Source: Psychrobacter fozii
Lineage (GTDB): Bacteria > Pseudomonadota > Gammaproteobacteria > Pseudomonadales > Moraxellaceae
Length of the DNA stretch: 64,000 nt
Reading direction: 5' to 3'
NCBI RefSeq assembly: GCF_003217155.1
Contig: NZ_QJSU01000001.1
Location: 248,001 to 312,000 of the forward strand
Shown here: one piece after another, positions 1 through 8,759 of the stretch
Numbering within the stretch: position 1 is the stretch's first letter
How the letters are laid out: every line of letters begins with the position of its first letter
Made by a program: the position numbers and the translations under genes
Notes under the pieces: generated by a model
The model's database searches: none
What the model was told of the DNA's origin: nothing
Seen by the model: the letters and a program-made list of their open reading frames with translations, nothing else

Positions 1-383
1 TTTGTCTCACTGGCATCATCGCCAGCAAGTATATGAAGTAATGAATATGACCATTAGCGTCATCGCTAAAATAGAACAAGACCAATGATATTCAGATATA
101 AAAGTCCAAAACTGTCATTGGAAATGCGTCTTTAGCATTGTTGCTTTATTGTAATGAAAATATGGATATTATACTAGCGTTATCGCCTCATAATACAAAT
201 GTAGATATGAATAAAAGATGTTAAACCAAGTGCTTAGTCTCATTATGATAGACAACTCTTAAGCACATTAAAAAAGCCAATATACTATCATCGTAGTATA
301 TTGGCTCTTTCGGATTATTAAGCCTCAGCAAAAGACTTACTCATATTGTTAAGTATGAGTCATTAAGCATGAACTATTAATGA
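1..383. other. Non-coding left edge downstream of dsbD
   Basis: No convincing gene is visible here. The stretch is AT-rich with scattered stops in all frames. Its only clear structure is the dsbD terminator listed separately. Confidence 0.6.
270..305 (-). terminator. Rho-independent terminator of dsbD
   Basis: A 12-bp perfect stem (GCCAATATACTA / TAGTATATTGGC, 276-287 and 294-305) is followed on the minus strand by a run of six T. It lies just after the dsbD stop. Confidence 0.8.
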
Positions 384-2531
384 TCAGTTATTAAGCATCG
401 TCAATGTCTGCTCAAATTCTGAACGACCAATTTCACCCACTTGTTGATTGACCAGTTGACCATCCTGATAATACAGTAAAGCAGGTGGGCCAAATAACTT
501 ATAGCGTGCCAAGATAGCTTTAGAGTCAGCCGTAGTCTCAGTGATATCAAGTTTGACCAATTGCCAGTCTTGCATCTGTACGGGACGATTATGGAACAAG
601 TTCTTGTCCATAATGCGGCATTCTATGCACCACTCAGCAGTGACATCTACAATAATTTTTGGATTGGCAGCGATAATGACATCTAACTCAGCCAATGTAG
701 TGACCGTCTGATCTGTTGCACTATTAGCAGCTGGCTGACTCGTCGTTGACTGTATCATCGGTGCTGTACTCAATGAGGCAAGCGGATGCAGGCTATCATC
801 ATTACCTAACGCTGCACCTACCATCAAACAAGCTGCCCAAATACCTGCAAGCAAACCGAATGCCTGCGTAAGCATGCGACCTTTACCCAACCAGCTCCAC
901 GCCCATGTTGCTACTACCATGAACCATAATGCCCACACTATCAGCATTACTGGCGATATAAAGACTCGTTCGATTAATAATAATGCCACGGCAAAGAGTA
1001 GTAAGGCAAAACCTTGCTTGACCCAATTCATCCACTCGCCAGCTTTTGGCATGATTTTACCTTGGGTTGCACCGATTAAAATAAGCGGAGCAGACAAACC
1101 AAACCCAAGCATAAATAAAGCAGCGAAACCGAGCAGCGGACTACCAATGGTAGACACCGCAAGCAGCGCACCAAATAACGGTGCAGAAACACAGGGCGAT
1201 ACCACTAAGGCGGACAAGAAACCAGCGACCAAACTACCACCTGTACTACCAAGCTTACTATCACCTGCTTGGCTCAACCCTTGCATTTTGCTACTGATGG
1301 CTCGTGGCAATCGGATACTAAACACCCCTAGCATATAGAGTGCCAGTAGAACGAAGACAATCGCAAAACTGATTAAAATAATGGGATTTTGTAGCCAACC
1401 AATAATACCCAATGACTCACCGAACACCGCAATGATAGCGCCCAAAATACCATACGCGGTCGCTACACCGATGGCATAACTGGTGGTTAAGATAACGCCA
1501 CGTTTAACCGTTGGGTTCTCTTCACGAGCAACAATATTGGCGACGATAGGCAGCATGGGTAATACACATGGTGTCAAAGCCAAACCAAGACCTGCTAAAA
1601 ACAGTAAAATCAGTGCCAAGCCAGGATGCGTTCCTAAGCCAAAAGGATCGCTATCGACGACACTATTGGTAGCCGCTACCGTATCACTTTGCGCAGCGTT
1701 AGCCGTGGTCTCTCCATCTGCTCCGGAAATCGTATTAGTCGCTGTCAGCTCACCATCTAGCGAGCCTTCATCTAGTAAAGCATAATCAATAACCTCATCA
1801 TCTGCCTGTGCTTGCCCTGCTTCAGCATTGTCTGTATCAATATCATTTTCAGGCACCTGTGAACCAGCTGCTAGACTAGCGTTAGCTGCTACGTCAGCAT
1901 CAGAAGTATTGGTGCTGTTTTCTACAGACTGCTGCGTTGTAGCAGCGATATTGATAGTCGTATTGATTTTTTCAGGTGGATAGCATAGTCCCGCTTTGGC
2001 ACAACCTTGCCATCCAATCACAACCGCGGCATTGTCTACACTTTTTCCACTCTTATTCGTCAGAGTCGTGGTTGCGACCATATTGATCTGATCAAATACA
2101 GGTACTTTTCCAAAGGTAGGATCATCAATCAGCACGGGCTTCTGACTAAAGGTGAACGGTGCTGCTGTCACCCCATCAGGCAGCGTTAGCTTGATTTTAT
2201 CTTTATAAACATAATGCTCAGGCGTGATATCAAAATTAATGGCTAAGCGTGTACCACTACCTGTAGCACTAGTGTCAGTAATGACCTGAAATGCTTGATC
2301 GACTGGTAGGAATTTTTGCTTTGCGTCACTCTTACTATTGCCAAACAAGTCACCCAATCCGGCCGCTTGCGTGGCCATAGACGTCGCTGTTAGTCCAGTG
2401 GCTACTAGGCCAGTAGGTAACAATCCTGCAAATAACGAGCTACTGCTTATCGCAAATGCCAGTAGATAAGACTCTTTAGCAGGACGGCTTAGCGTTAGCG
2501 ATGAGGGTTTTTCTTTTGCCTTAATCGACAT
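384..2531 (-). CDS. dsbD: Thiol:disulfide interchange protein DsbD
   Basis: Inner-membrane reductase that carries electrons from cytoplasmic thioredoxin to periplasmic DsbC/DsbG and cytochrome c maturation. The 715-residue protein has all three parts of the family. A signal segment ends near residue 57 (TQAAG). The periplasmic alpha domain (about 70-195) has the Cys pair CAKAGLC. The eight-helix beta domain (about 300-590) has the in-membrane cysteines in TPCVLPM and SPCVSAP. The C-terminal thioredoxin-like gamma domain has WCIEC. A long Ala/Asp/Thr-rich linker (about 200-295) makes it longer than the E. coli protein. The gene just upstream on the same strand encodes a second alpha domain alone, so the pair likely arose by partial duplication. 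Identity is firm. Confidence 0.96.
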   Translation of the reverse strand: MSIKAKEKPSSLTLSRPAKESYLLAFAISSSSLFAGLLPTGLVATGLTATSMATQAAGLGDLFGNSKSDAKQKFLPVDQAFQVITDTSATGSGTRLAINFDITPEHYVYKDKIKLTLPDGVTAAPFTFSQKPVLIDDPTFGKVPVFDQINMVATTTLTNKSGKSVDNAAVVIGWQGCAKAGLCYPPEKINTTINIAATTQQSVENSTNTSDADVAANASLAAGSQVPENDIDTDNAEAGQAQADDEVIDYALLDEGSLDGELTATNTISGADGETTANAAQSDTVAATNSVVDSDPFGLGTHPGLALILLFLAGLGLALTPCVLPMLPIVANIVAREENPTVKRGVILTTSYAIGVATAYGILGAIIAVFGESLGIIGWLQNPIILISFAIVFVLLALYMLGVFSIRLPRAISSKMQGLSQAGDSKLGSTGGSLVAGFLSALVVSPCVSAPLFGALLAVSTIGSPLLGFAALFMLGFGLSAPLILIGATQGKIMPKAGEWMNWVKQGFALLLFAVALLLIERVFISPVMLIVWALWFMVVATWAWSWLGKGRMLTQAFGLLAGIWAACLMVGAALGNDDSLHPLASLSTAPMIQSTTSQPAANSATDQTVTTLAELDVIIAANPKIIVDVTAEWCIECRIMDKNLFHNRPVQMQDWQLVKLDITETTADSKAILARYKLFGPPALLYYQDGQLVNQQVGEIGRSEFEQTLTMLNN

Positions 2532-2593
2532 GAATGGCTACCTATTTATTACCAATATTCTATTTATGACCAAGATATAGAGCGACTTATTAG

Positions 2594-3148
2594 CTATCTA
2601 ACAGCAATATCGACCGTTGTTTTTACCTTTTCTGGTGGATAGCACAAACCTGCAGTGGCACAGCCTTGCCAGCCAATCACAACTGGCACATTCTTAGCAC
2701 CTTTACCATTCTTCGTGGTCAGCATCGTAGTGGCCACCATATTTCTTTGCGTAAATACAGGCACCTTACCAAAGGTCGGATCATCAATTGAGACAGGGGA
2801 TTGACTAAAAGTAAACGGTGTAGCGCTCACACCTTTAGGAAAATTTAAGGTTAGTTTATTCTTATAGACATAATGACCTGGTGTGATATCAAAATTAATC
2901 GATAAGCGCGTGCCTTTAGATGTCGCCTTAGTACTACTCACCACTTGAAAGGCTTCATCAACAGGCAAAAACTTTGATTTGGTATTACTGTTACTGAACA
3001 GCTCACCCAAACCAGCTGCCTGCGCACTCATGGATGTCATTGACAATCCAGCCATTAACGAAGCACTCATCACAGTAAATGCAAGCACGTAATATTTGTT
3101 AGCCGCACGCTTTTCTATTGCGGCTGATGTTGACGTTTGGATTGACAT
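2594..3148 (-). CDS. Stand-alone DsbD N-terminal (alpha) domain protein
   Basis: This 184-residue protein is a close paralogue of the first ~200 residues of the neighbouring DsbD. It has a signal peptide ending near AQAAG, shared blocks such as FDITPGHYVYK and DDPTFGKVPVF, and the redox pair CATAGLC followed by YPPEK. It then stops, with no membrane or thioredoxin domain. It starts 62 bp upstream of dsbD on the same strand with no terminator between, so co-transcription is likely. A soluble periplasmic thiol carrier fed by DsbD, or a copy that competes for its partners, would fit. The function is inferred from homology only. Confidence 0.85.
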   Translation of the reverse strand: MSIQTSTSAAIEKRAANKYYVLAFTVMSASLMAGLSMTSMSAQAAGLGELFSNSNTKSKFLPVDEAFQVVSSTKATSKGTRLSINFDITPGHYVYKNKLTLNFPKGVSATPFTFSQSPVSIDDPTFGKVPVFTQRNMVATTMLTTKNGKGAKNVPVVIGWQGCATAGLCYPPEKVKTTVDIAVR

Positions 3149-3765
3149 GAATAACTACCTTTAATTGCTACTTTTAAGGACTGGTGGGGAAAACCTAAAC
3201 TGGCTTTCTTGTATCCAAATTATCTAAAAATGACTATCTCATACAAAGTTTTATAACGTAAAGACTCTATATAACGGCTTTTATTTTATCTCTTGATAAA
3301 AAACATCAACCAATAATTGCCTTATTGATTGATTTTGAGCGATGACTCATTTAAATAGTCAAGCATCCCACCTATACACGGTTATTTTAGTAGACCTCTG
3401 TACTGATACTCTTAATAATAATGAATAGCATAATGGCTAATTTTTATAAGAATCGCTTCTGGATAATACTGACTTCTCAAATAAGGCTCACTATAGCTTG
3501 ATGACTGGTTTTACCATAGTAAAAATGTGACTCAGTCAATAATATACAACAGTAAGCAAATATTAAGAAAGCTAAGGTAAGGTTTAGAAAGTAGCTATAT
3601 TGGACATTCGATAATGGAAGGAATAAGTCAAGTAATCAGTGATAACGCTCGCTCCAACCGTTCGAATCTTTGGCGATATTAGGAAAAATAGAGCGCTAAA
3701 GAGCAATACAAATACAGCCATACTCAATAATAATATCTAACAATCCATTTGAGAGAATTAAAAAT
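3149..3765. other. 617-bp AT-rich spacer
   Basis: No ORF with coding character and no clear RNA or terminator is seen. It presumably carries the promoter of the DsbD-alpha/dsbD pair, on the minus strand. Confidence 0.5.
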
Positions 3766-4866
3766 TTAAAGAAGTGGCGTAGAGTCGCCACTATCTGGCA
3801 TCAAGCCTTGCAATAGCAAAACATCTAAATGCTGCTGTTGCAGTTTTTTGTCGAAATCATTTACTTCTGCAATCAGCATTCTTTCGATGCGCTTATCACT
3901 GGCAAACACACTCAATCGCGCACAGATAACCGCCAGTTGATAGATACGTTTTTTACAATAGCCATCTAACCCTTGCAGTAGCCTGACCATATGCGGGGTC
4001 TCGAGACTGGCATAGTCATAATCTGCAACGACCGGCTGACTAAGGGCCGTAACACCGTAGCTGATAGACAAATGAGCACAGAAATAACAGCTAAATAAGT
4101 AACCAACGACATGCCCAATATAATAGCCGCGGTCATAGGTAAAGCTACTCACACCAAAGTGGCCAAGCACATAGCTATTGAGACTGCCTTGATCACGAAT
4201 AGGTTTACCATATTTTAGCTTACCCACAGTTGCAAAACACAACGGGTTGCGACCATCTTGGGTAGTCAACTGCCATCCTGCTGGCTGTTGGGCTGGCATG
4301 TGACGGATAATATCGGCGATGATGTCGTCAACCACATGTAACTGCTGCCAAAGGCGCTCTAGCCCATCCGTATCCATCAAACCGCGCTTATCGAGCTGTT
4401 GAGCGAGTAGATACTGCTGATGCTCTGCAAACTGTAATTTAAGCGTTTGTACCAGATAAGTGGGACGTGTACTGGCAGAAGCCATATATAGCAGCCGAGT
4501 ACGCTCGTGCTGAGCCTGATAAAGCGCCACTCGCTGTTCAGCAATATTATTCTGGTTATCAGCAGGTTTTTGCGTGGTCGAATGACTATGAGAAAGCCCA
4601 GTAGATGAAATTTTAGACGTTACTTCAATCTCTACACCTTCAGCCACCATTTCTTCTGAATTTGGTAACGTAAACAGCGCTAGCAATGTTGCCTTATCAA
4701 GTGGCTCGGCTATATTGTCTTGTTCCGTACTTTCTACAAGACATGGATTATCCTCAACCTTGTCCGTAGCGTTACTTGTACTTATATTGCTTTGTTTTTT
4801 GGCAGACGCAGCAGAGCCTTTTTGGCTATCGGCTTGTGCGCTTGGCTTTGCGGTCGGTTCAGTCAT
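3766..4866 (-). CDS. Uncharacterised 366-residue protein
   Basis: I do not recognise the family. The first ~110 residues are low complexity (Ser, Ala, Gln, Asn, acidic). Residues ~110-190 are helical and rich in Gln/Leu (AQHERTRLLYMAS, LQFAEHQQYLLAQQL). The core (~195-350) has conserved-looking blocks such as GHFGVSSFTYDRGYYIGH and a short hydrophobic stretch with a Cys pair (FSCYFCAH). There is no signal peptide. The hydrophobic patch is too short to call a membrane protein with confidence. It stands alone on the minus strand between the AraC gene and the DsbD pair, with spacers on both sides. Confidence 0.7.
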   Translation of the reverse strand: MTEPTAKPSAQADSQKGSAASAKKQSNISTSNATDKVEDNPCLVESTEQDNIAEPLDKATLLALFTLPNSEEMVAEGVEIEVTSKISSTGLSHSHSTTQKPADNQNNIAEQRVALYQAQHERTRLLYMASASTRPTYLVQTLKLQFAEHQQYLLAQQLDKRGLMDTDGLERLWQQLHVVDDIIADIIRHMPAQQPAGWQLTTQDGRNPLCFATVGKLKYGKPIRDQGSLNSYVLGHFGVSSFTYDRGYYIGHVVGYLFSCYFCAHLSISYGVTALSQPVVADYDYASLETPHMVRLLQGLDGYCKKRIYQLAVICARLSVFASDKRIERMLIAEVNDFDKKLQQQHLDVLLLQGLMPDSGDSTPLL

Positions 4867-5086
4867 AACATACCATCAGCAGCAAAAATAAACATCATCT
4901 AGACTAGATGGTATTTCTACCATACAGTGCAATATATTATTCTAAAAATAAGCACGCACGCCTAGACAACTCATTATTCCATAGTACCTTAACACGAGCA
5001 CATTGTCAGCCATACATCATCAAAATACCAGGCGTAGCAGTCAGATAAAAAGTCTCTATCGACATCTCATTCACCATGGTTAAAAA

Positions 5087-5126
5087 TAAAAAAAAGCGCT
5101 AAAGGCTCAGTGGTGCCCTTAACGCT
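5087..5126 (-). terminator. Terminator of the AraC-family gene
   Basis: On the minus strand a stem AGCGTTAAGG...GCCTTTAGCGCT is followed by eight T, about 30 bp after the AraC gene's stop codon. Confidence 0.8.
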
Positions 5127-5156
5127 TTCAATGTAAATAAGTGCAATGACCGCAAG

Positions 5157-6092
5157 CTAAGCCATTATTCTTTTTTGATATTGCTGACGATACACTTTAG
5201 GGGACACCCCATAAACGCGCTTGAATGCCTGGCTAAAGGTCGAGTCTGACGCATAGCCAACCAGCGAACTGATACGGCTGATGCTGTTTTGCTGTAAGCG
5301 CAAATAGCGTGCCGCCAAGCGCAGGCGATAATCGATCAGATAGGTCAACGGCGGCATCCCAACTGTATCTTTAAAACGTTGTGCAAAGCTTGAGCGTGAC
5401 ATACCCGCTACCTCGGCGAGATTATGAATCGTCCAACTTTGGCTTGGGTCTTCATGCATCGCGGCCAATGCTTTGGTCAGAAATGGATCTTTCATCGCTT
5501 TGAGCCAATTTTCTGTGGCCTCAGGCAGGCTTTCGATATACACACGTAAGCACTCAATCATCATAATACTTGCCCAATGATTGATGACCGCAGTCTTGCC
5601 CATGCGTTCACGTTCAGCTTCTAGTGTTAAGAGCTTAATCTCGACATCGATGACTTCGAACCTACCATCAGAGGCATCATTTATTTCAGGCAAAATGGGA
5701 GGCAGTACAGATAATAAGGGACGGATCATTTCTTTATCGTATTTGCACTCAATCAATATCAAAGATGAATTGGGATCACCGTTACCATTGATTTCAAGCG
5801 TATTACTTTTACAATTAGGTAGTAAATCATCCAACGATTCTGCAGCATCGCCATGATGGTTCAACGCGTAGCTGACATGCCTATGCGCATTAGGAATCAT
5901 AATCATATCACCAGCATGTGCCTGCCGCAGACCATTACCGACATCAATGCAAAAACTACCAGACATAACCAAGTAAAACAAAATTGTATCTTGCCGAGTG
6001 ATGGAATAAGACCAGTTGCCAGTACCATTCAGGCGATAATATTTGGTTTCGAACAAATGCACATTTTGTAGCAGTACACTCAACGCATCCAT
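5157..6092 (-). CDS. AraC-family transcriptional regulator with cupin sensor domain
   Basis: DNA-binding regulator of 311 residues. The N-terminal ~190 residues look like the AraC ligand-binding/cupin type (GSFCIDVGNG, HAGDMIMIPNAHRH). The C-terminal ~100 residues hold two helix-turn-helix motifs (IHNLAEVAGMSRSSFAQRFK and ISSLVGYASDSTFSQAFKR) and the usual GVSPKVYRQQ ending. An AAGGGG ribosome site lies just before the chosen ATG. The gene stands alone and no divergent target lies beside it, so its regulon cannot be read from context. Confidence 0.88.
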   Translation of the reverse strand: MDALSVLLQNVHLFETKYYRLNGTGNWSYSITRQDTILFYLVMSGSFCIDVGNGLRQAHAGDMIMIPNAHRHVSYALNHHGDAAESLDDLLPNCKSNTLEINGNGDPNSSLILIECKYDKEMIRPLLSVLPPILPEINDASDGRFEVIDVEIKLLTLEAERERMGKTAVINHWASIMMIECLRVYIESLPEATENWLKAMKDPFLTKALAAMHEDPSQSWTIHNLAEVAGMSRSSFAQRFKDTVGMPPLTYLIDYRLRLAARYLRLQQNSISRISSLVGYASDSTFSQAFKRVYGVSPKVYRQQYQKRIMA

Positions 6093-6648
6093 CAGTTGCC
6101 CCTTCGATAATATAAGATCAGTCGCAGCCTATAGCCAAATAATTATGAATCGCCACGGTAGTAGTGTCGCTTGATATACGATATGTACGTAGTGTTCTAG
6201 ACTAATATAGATTTAACCATACTATAAGCAAGCAAAATCTATATACGGCAGCACTATTTTGATTTGATATAGTCGGTTCAGTATAATTTGGATACAAAGA
6301 AGGCAAATGAAAGTACTACAAGTAGTAGACTAAGCGAACCTGATACCGTATCCAATTTATAGAGCATGCACTATAGCTGATGTTCTATTGAATCAATCAT
6401 CTATACCAACCGTCTTTAAAACATTATCATGATGCACAACTTAAAAGCTTATCTTTATTGGCTCATATAATAGCCATTAAGGAATAATGAAGAAGGCACA
6501 GTGACAGGTCGCTTATACAGAAGACTTGTCATCAAAACAAATCGTATAGACGCAAAAAATCGCCAAAAATGGCAGAGTATGATTATTTATAAAGGGGTTT
6601 TAATGAGGTGAAGCTAGAGATACTAAAGAAAGGTAATGCAGAAAAAAT
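6093..6648. other. Spacer with a palindromic element
   Basis: There is no gene here. It contains an inverted repeat with arms TTGGATAC (6288-6295) and GTATCCAA (6348-6355). The arms enclose an inner segment related, in the opposite orientation, to one at about 44.03 kb (see findings). Confidence 0.5.
6281..6360. repeat. Palindromic intergenic repeat, TTAGTCTAC family, copy 1
   Basis: The outer arms TTGGATAC/GTATCCAA enclose a core whose reverse complement reads TTAGTCTAC, then GTAGTACTT, then a pyrimidine-rich segment. The same order of motifs occurs at about 44.03-44.08 kb. It does not encode a protein. Confidence 0.45.
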
Positions 6649-6725
6649 TGGGGCGACTGATGGGACTCGAACCCACGACAACCGAGATCACAACCCGGGG
6701 CTCTACCAACTGAGCTACAACCGCC
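6649..6725 (-). tRNA. tRNA-His (GTG)
   Basis: A full cloverleaf is present, with anticodon loop TTGTGAT and anticodon GTG. The 5' end carries the extra G(-1) opposite C73, as expected for tRNA-His, and CCA is encoded. It is the last of three tRNAs transcribed leftwards. Confidence 0.95.
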
Positions 6726-6763
6726 ATAACTATTGCCTGATAAGACAAAATTTGCAGGCTAAA

Positions 6764-6840
6764 TGGTGCGCCTGGCAGGATTCGAACCTGCGGCCACCTC
6801 CTTAGAAGGGAGATGCTCTATCCAGCTGAGCTACAGGCGC
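6764..6840 (-). tRNA. tRNA-Arg (TCT)
   Basis: Cloverleaf with acceptor GCGCCTG, anticodon loop TTCTAAG (TCT), T-arm GGTTCGAATCC and encoded CCA. It is the middle gene of the tRNA operon. Confidence 0.95.
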
Positions 6841-6936
6841 TCTTAGAGGACTTTTATACATTAAAGCCAGTTCTAAATATACCAGAAACTAAACCATTAT
6901 ACATAAAAAAAAGCCTGTAAGGCTCTTAAAAATAGA

Positions 6937-7013
<77 letters not shown>

Positions 7014-7101
7014 AAAATTTCTATTATTACGATAGTTTGTTGCTTAACTTGTTATCAGAAATACTGCTAACTCGTTAATGTTCCTCGCTATCGAGGTGCA
7101 C

Positions 7102-7130
7102 ATATTAAGCGGAAACGGTGGTAGTGTCAA
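7102..7130 (-). promoter_or_regulatory. Sigma-70 promoter of the tRNA-Pro-Arg-His operon
   Basis: On the minus strand a consensus TTGACA (7130-7125) is separated by exactly 17 bp from TAATAT (7107-7102). It lies about 90 bp upstream of tRNA-Pro. This is the strongest promoter match I see in the window. Confidence 0.85.
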
Positions 7131-7247
7131 CACTTATTTTTGATTAATTTAAAAAATTTCTAAATTATTTCAAAAACACCTACTTTTCATCAAAACAGCT
7201 TAAACAAAAAGTCTTTCCTACGACGGCGCTAACCATCGATAGCGCCA

Positions 7248-8759
7248 TTATACTCGATTCAAGGCCGAACACAAGCGCTCGTTTATCGTTCCAGTAAAGA
7301 CATTAAATGGTATGAGCCATAATTGAGCAGAATTCATATTATTATCAATATCTTGACCATTCAGAGACCGTTGACTAAGTGCTATCGGTTGTCTTTCATT
7401 ACCTTGTACAGGATAGACCAACCAGACCTGATCTGCTTGGTAAGCCTGCGCATAGCTAGTCAATTGATAGGCGTCACTGGCACTAATGCTCGCTGCATGA
7501 AATAAATACTTCCATTTAATATCGATGACATGACTATAGCTACCTGACGCGCTAATGTGAGAAGCTGCTGCTGTATTATCCTGACCTTGGTGGGTATGGG
7601 TATCCGCATCTATCGCTGTCTTATATATGAGTAAATCAGGTCGTATAGATAAGCAGGCCTGCCCTTCTGTATCACTTAGCCAGACACTTTGTGCTTGATA
7701 TAACGGTCTATAGTTCGGACTTATTTGATTAAACATCGCGGCAATACGCTGACTGACCCATTGCTCAAAGGCTTGATTCATGTCAATCAATAGGCACAAT
7801 CGTGGTGATGCTTGTTTATGTTTGGATGCTTTATTGGGATCAATCATGTGACCCGTTTCGGTATTTGACTGTTGCAATAACCAATAAGCCAAGTCCACCA
7901 ACTGTTGCATCGTCTGTAATTTTTGCACGTGAAGTGGCAGCACTGCTAGCTGTTGCTTTGCCTGATGATATATCGAGTCGAGCTGTTGCATCTCATGTTG
8001 ACTGAGCACAGGTATTGGTTGCCACGCTTGCAAAGATTTAGGTGCCGTTGATTGGCTTAATAGTGGGCTTAATAACATCAAAGCACTCTTAATCAGTCGA
8101 TTACCCTGCATGTCTTGGCTCAGCACACTGCTCTCACAGACAAACTTATGCGGCTGCATGCTGTTATGGCGCAGCTGCTCTTTGATGAGTAGTCGACCTT
8201 GTAGCGATGCTTGGTTGTGGGTTTGCGATTGATAATGCTTGGTCGGTTGATGCTGTGCCAATCGCTGCAAAAACTGTGTGACCAGCCAATCTGATAAAGG
8301 CAATGCGGCTATCGGTAATGACGTAAGCTGAGTACTGATCTGGCCTAAATTTTTTGTATGAGGCAGTTTATTGTGGGTTCGATCGCTATTACCAATCAAA
8401 TCAGACATCATGCCTTGCACCCATTGACGGGTTTGTGCGAGATTGCTGTCTTGAATAGATTGATTAAGCTTTGGCAATATCTCTAGTACCATACCACTAG
8501 GCAGGAGAATGATACCGATATAGTGTCCAACTTTCAGCTGCCACTGCCCTTGCTGACGTTTGATGCTGAACACAGAGAATTCTTGTGCCATTAGCCAATG
8601 AAAATCAGCTATCTGTAAGAAATTATCAGCTGTTAGGCGTTGATGCTCAAATACAGTGATAACGTTCGTATCAGGCGCGCCCATACCACTACGATCGATA
8701 CTATTGCTTGTGAGGACCTGATTATTCCCATCGCTATTTATCAATTTCCAATAACCCAA
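7248..8759 (-). CDS. mcrC: McrC-like nuclease subunit of a McrBC restriction system
   Basis: Endonuclease partner of the McrB GTPase in type IV restriction of modified DNA. The C-terminal third has the PD-(D/E)xK nuclease order: RPDLLIYK, a His/Ser-rich loop, then VIDIKWKYL. The N-terminal part (ITVFEHQRLTADNF, LKVGHYIGIILLPSGMVLEILPKL) matches the McrC family. The reading frame opens with TTG directly after the mcrB stop. An ATG at 8684 is an alternative start just before the conserved ITVFEHQRL. Tight coupling to mcrB shows a two-gene operon. It lies next to the tRNA operon, a common site for acquired defence genes. Confidence 0.85.
   Translation of the reverse strand: MGYWKLINSDGNNQVLTSNSIDRSGMGAPDTNVITVFEHQRLTADNFLQIADFHWLMAQEFSVFSIKRQQGQWQLKVGHYIGIILLPSGMVLEILPKLNQSIQDSNLAQTRQWVQGMMSDLIGNSDRTHNKLPHTKNLGQISTQLTSLPIAALPLSDWLVTQFLQRLAQHQPTKHYQSQTHNQASLQGRLLIKEQLRHNSMQPHKFVCESSVLSQDMQGNRLIKSALMLLSPLLSQSTAPKSLQAWQPIPVLSQHEMQQLDSIYHQAKQQLAVLPLHVQKLQTMQQLVDLAYWLLQQSNTETGHMIDPNKASKHKQASPRLCLLIDMNQAFEQWVSQRIAAMFNQISPNYRPLYQAQSVWLSDTEGQACLSIRPDLLIYKTAIDADTHTHQGQDNTAAASHISASGSYSHVIDIKWKYLFHAASISASDAYQLTSYAQAYQADQVWLVYPVQGNERQPIALSQRSLNGQDIDNNMNSAQLWLIPFNVFTGTINERLCSALNRV

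Noticed and set aside
874..2189. Rightward ORFs inside dsbD
   Set aside because: They run antisense to a well-conserved gene and show no family features. They are shadows of the dsbD frame.
6608..6805. A 65-codon frame reading RTHDNRDHNPGLYQLSYNRH
   Set aside because: It runs through the tRNA-His and tRNA-Arg genes in reverse. This peptide is a common false translation of tRNA sequence.
7223..7244. Hairpin GGCGCTA/TAGCGCC after mcrC as a terminator
   Set aside because: The stem is good, but on the minus strand no T-run follows directly, so I did not list it as a terminator.
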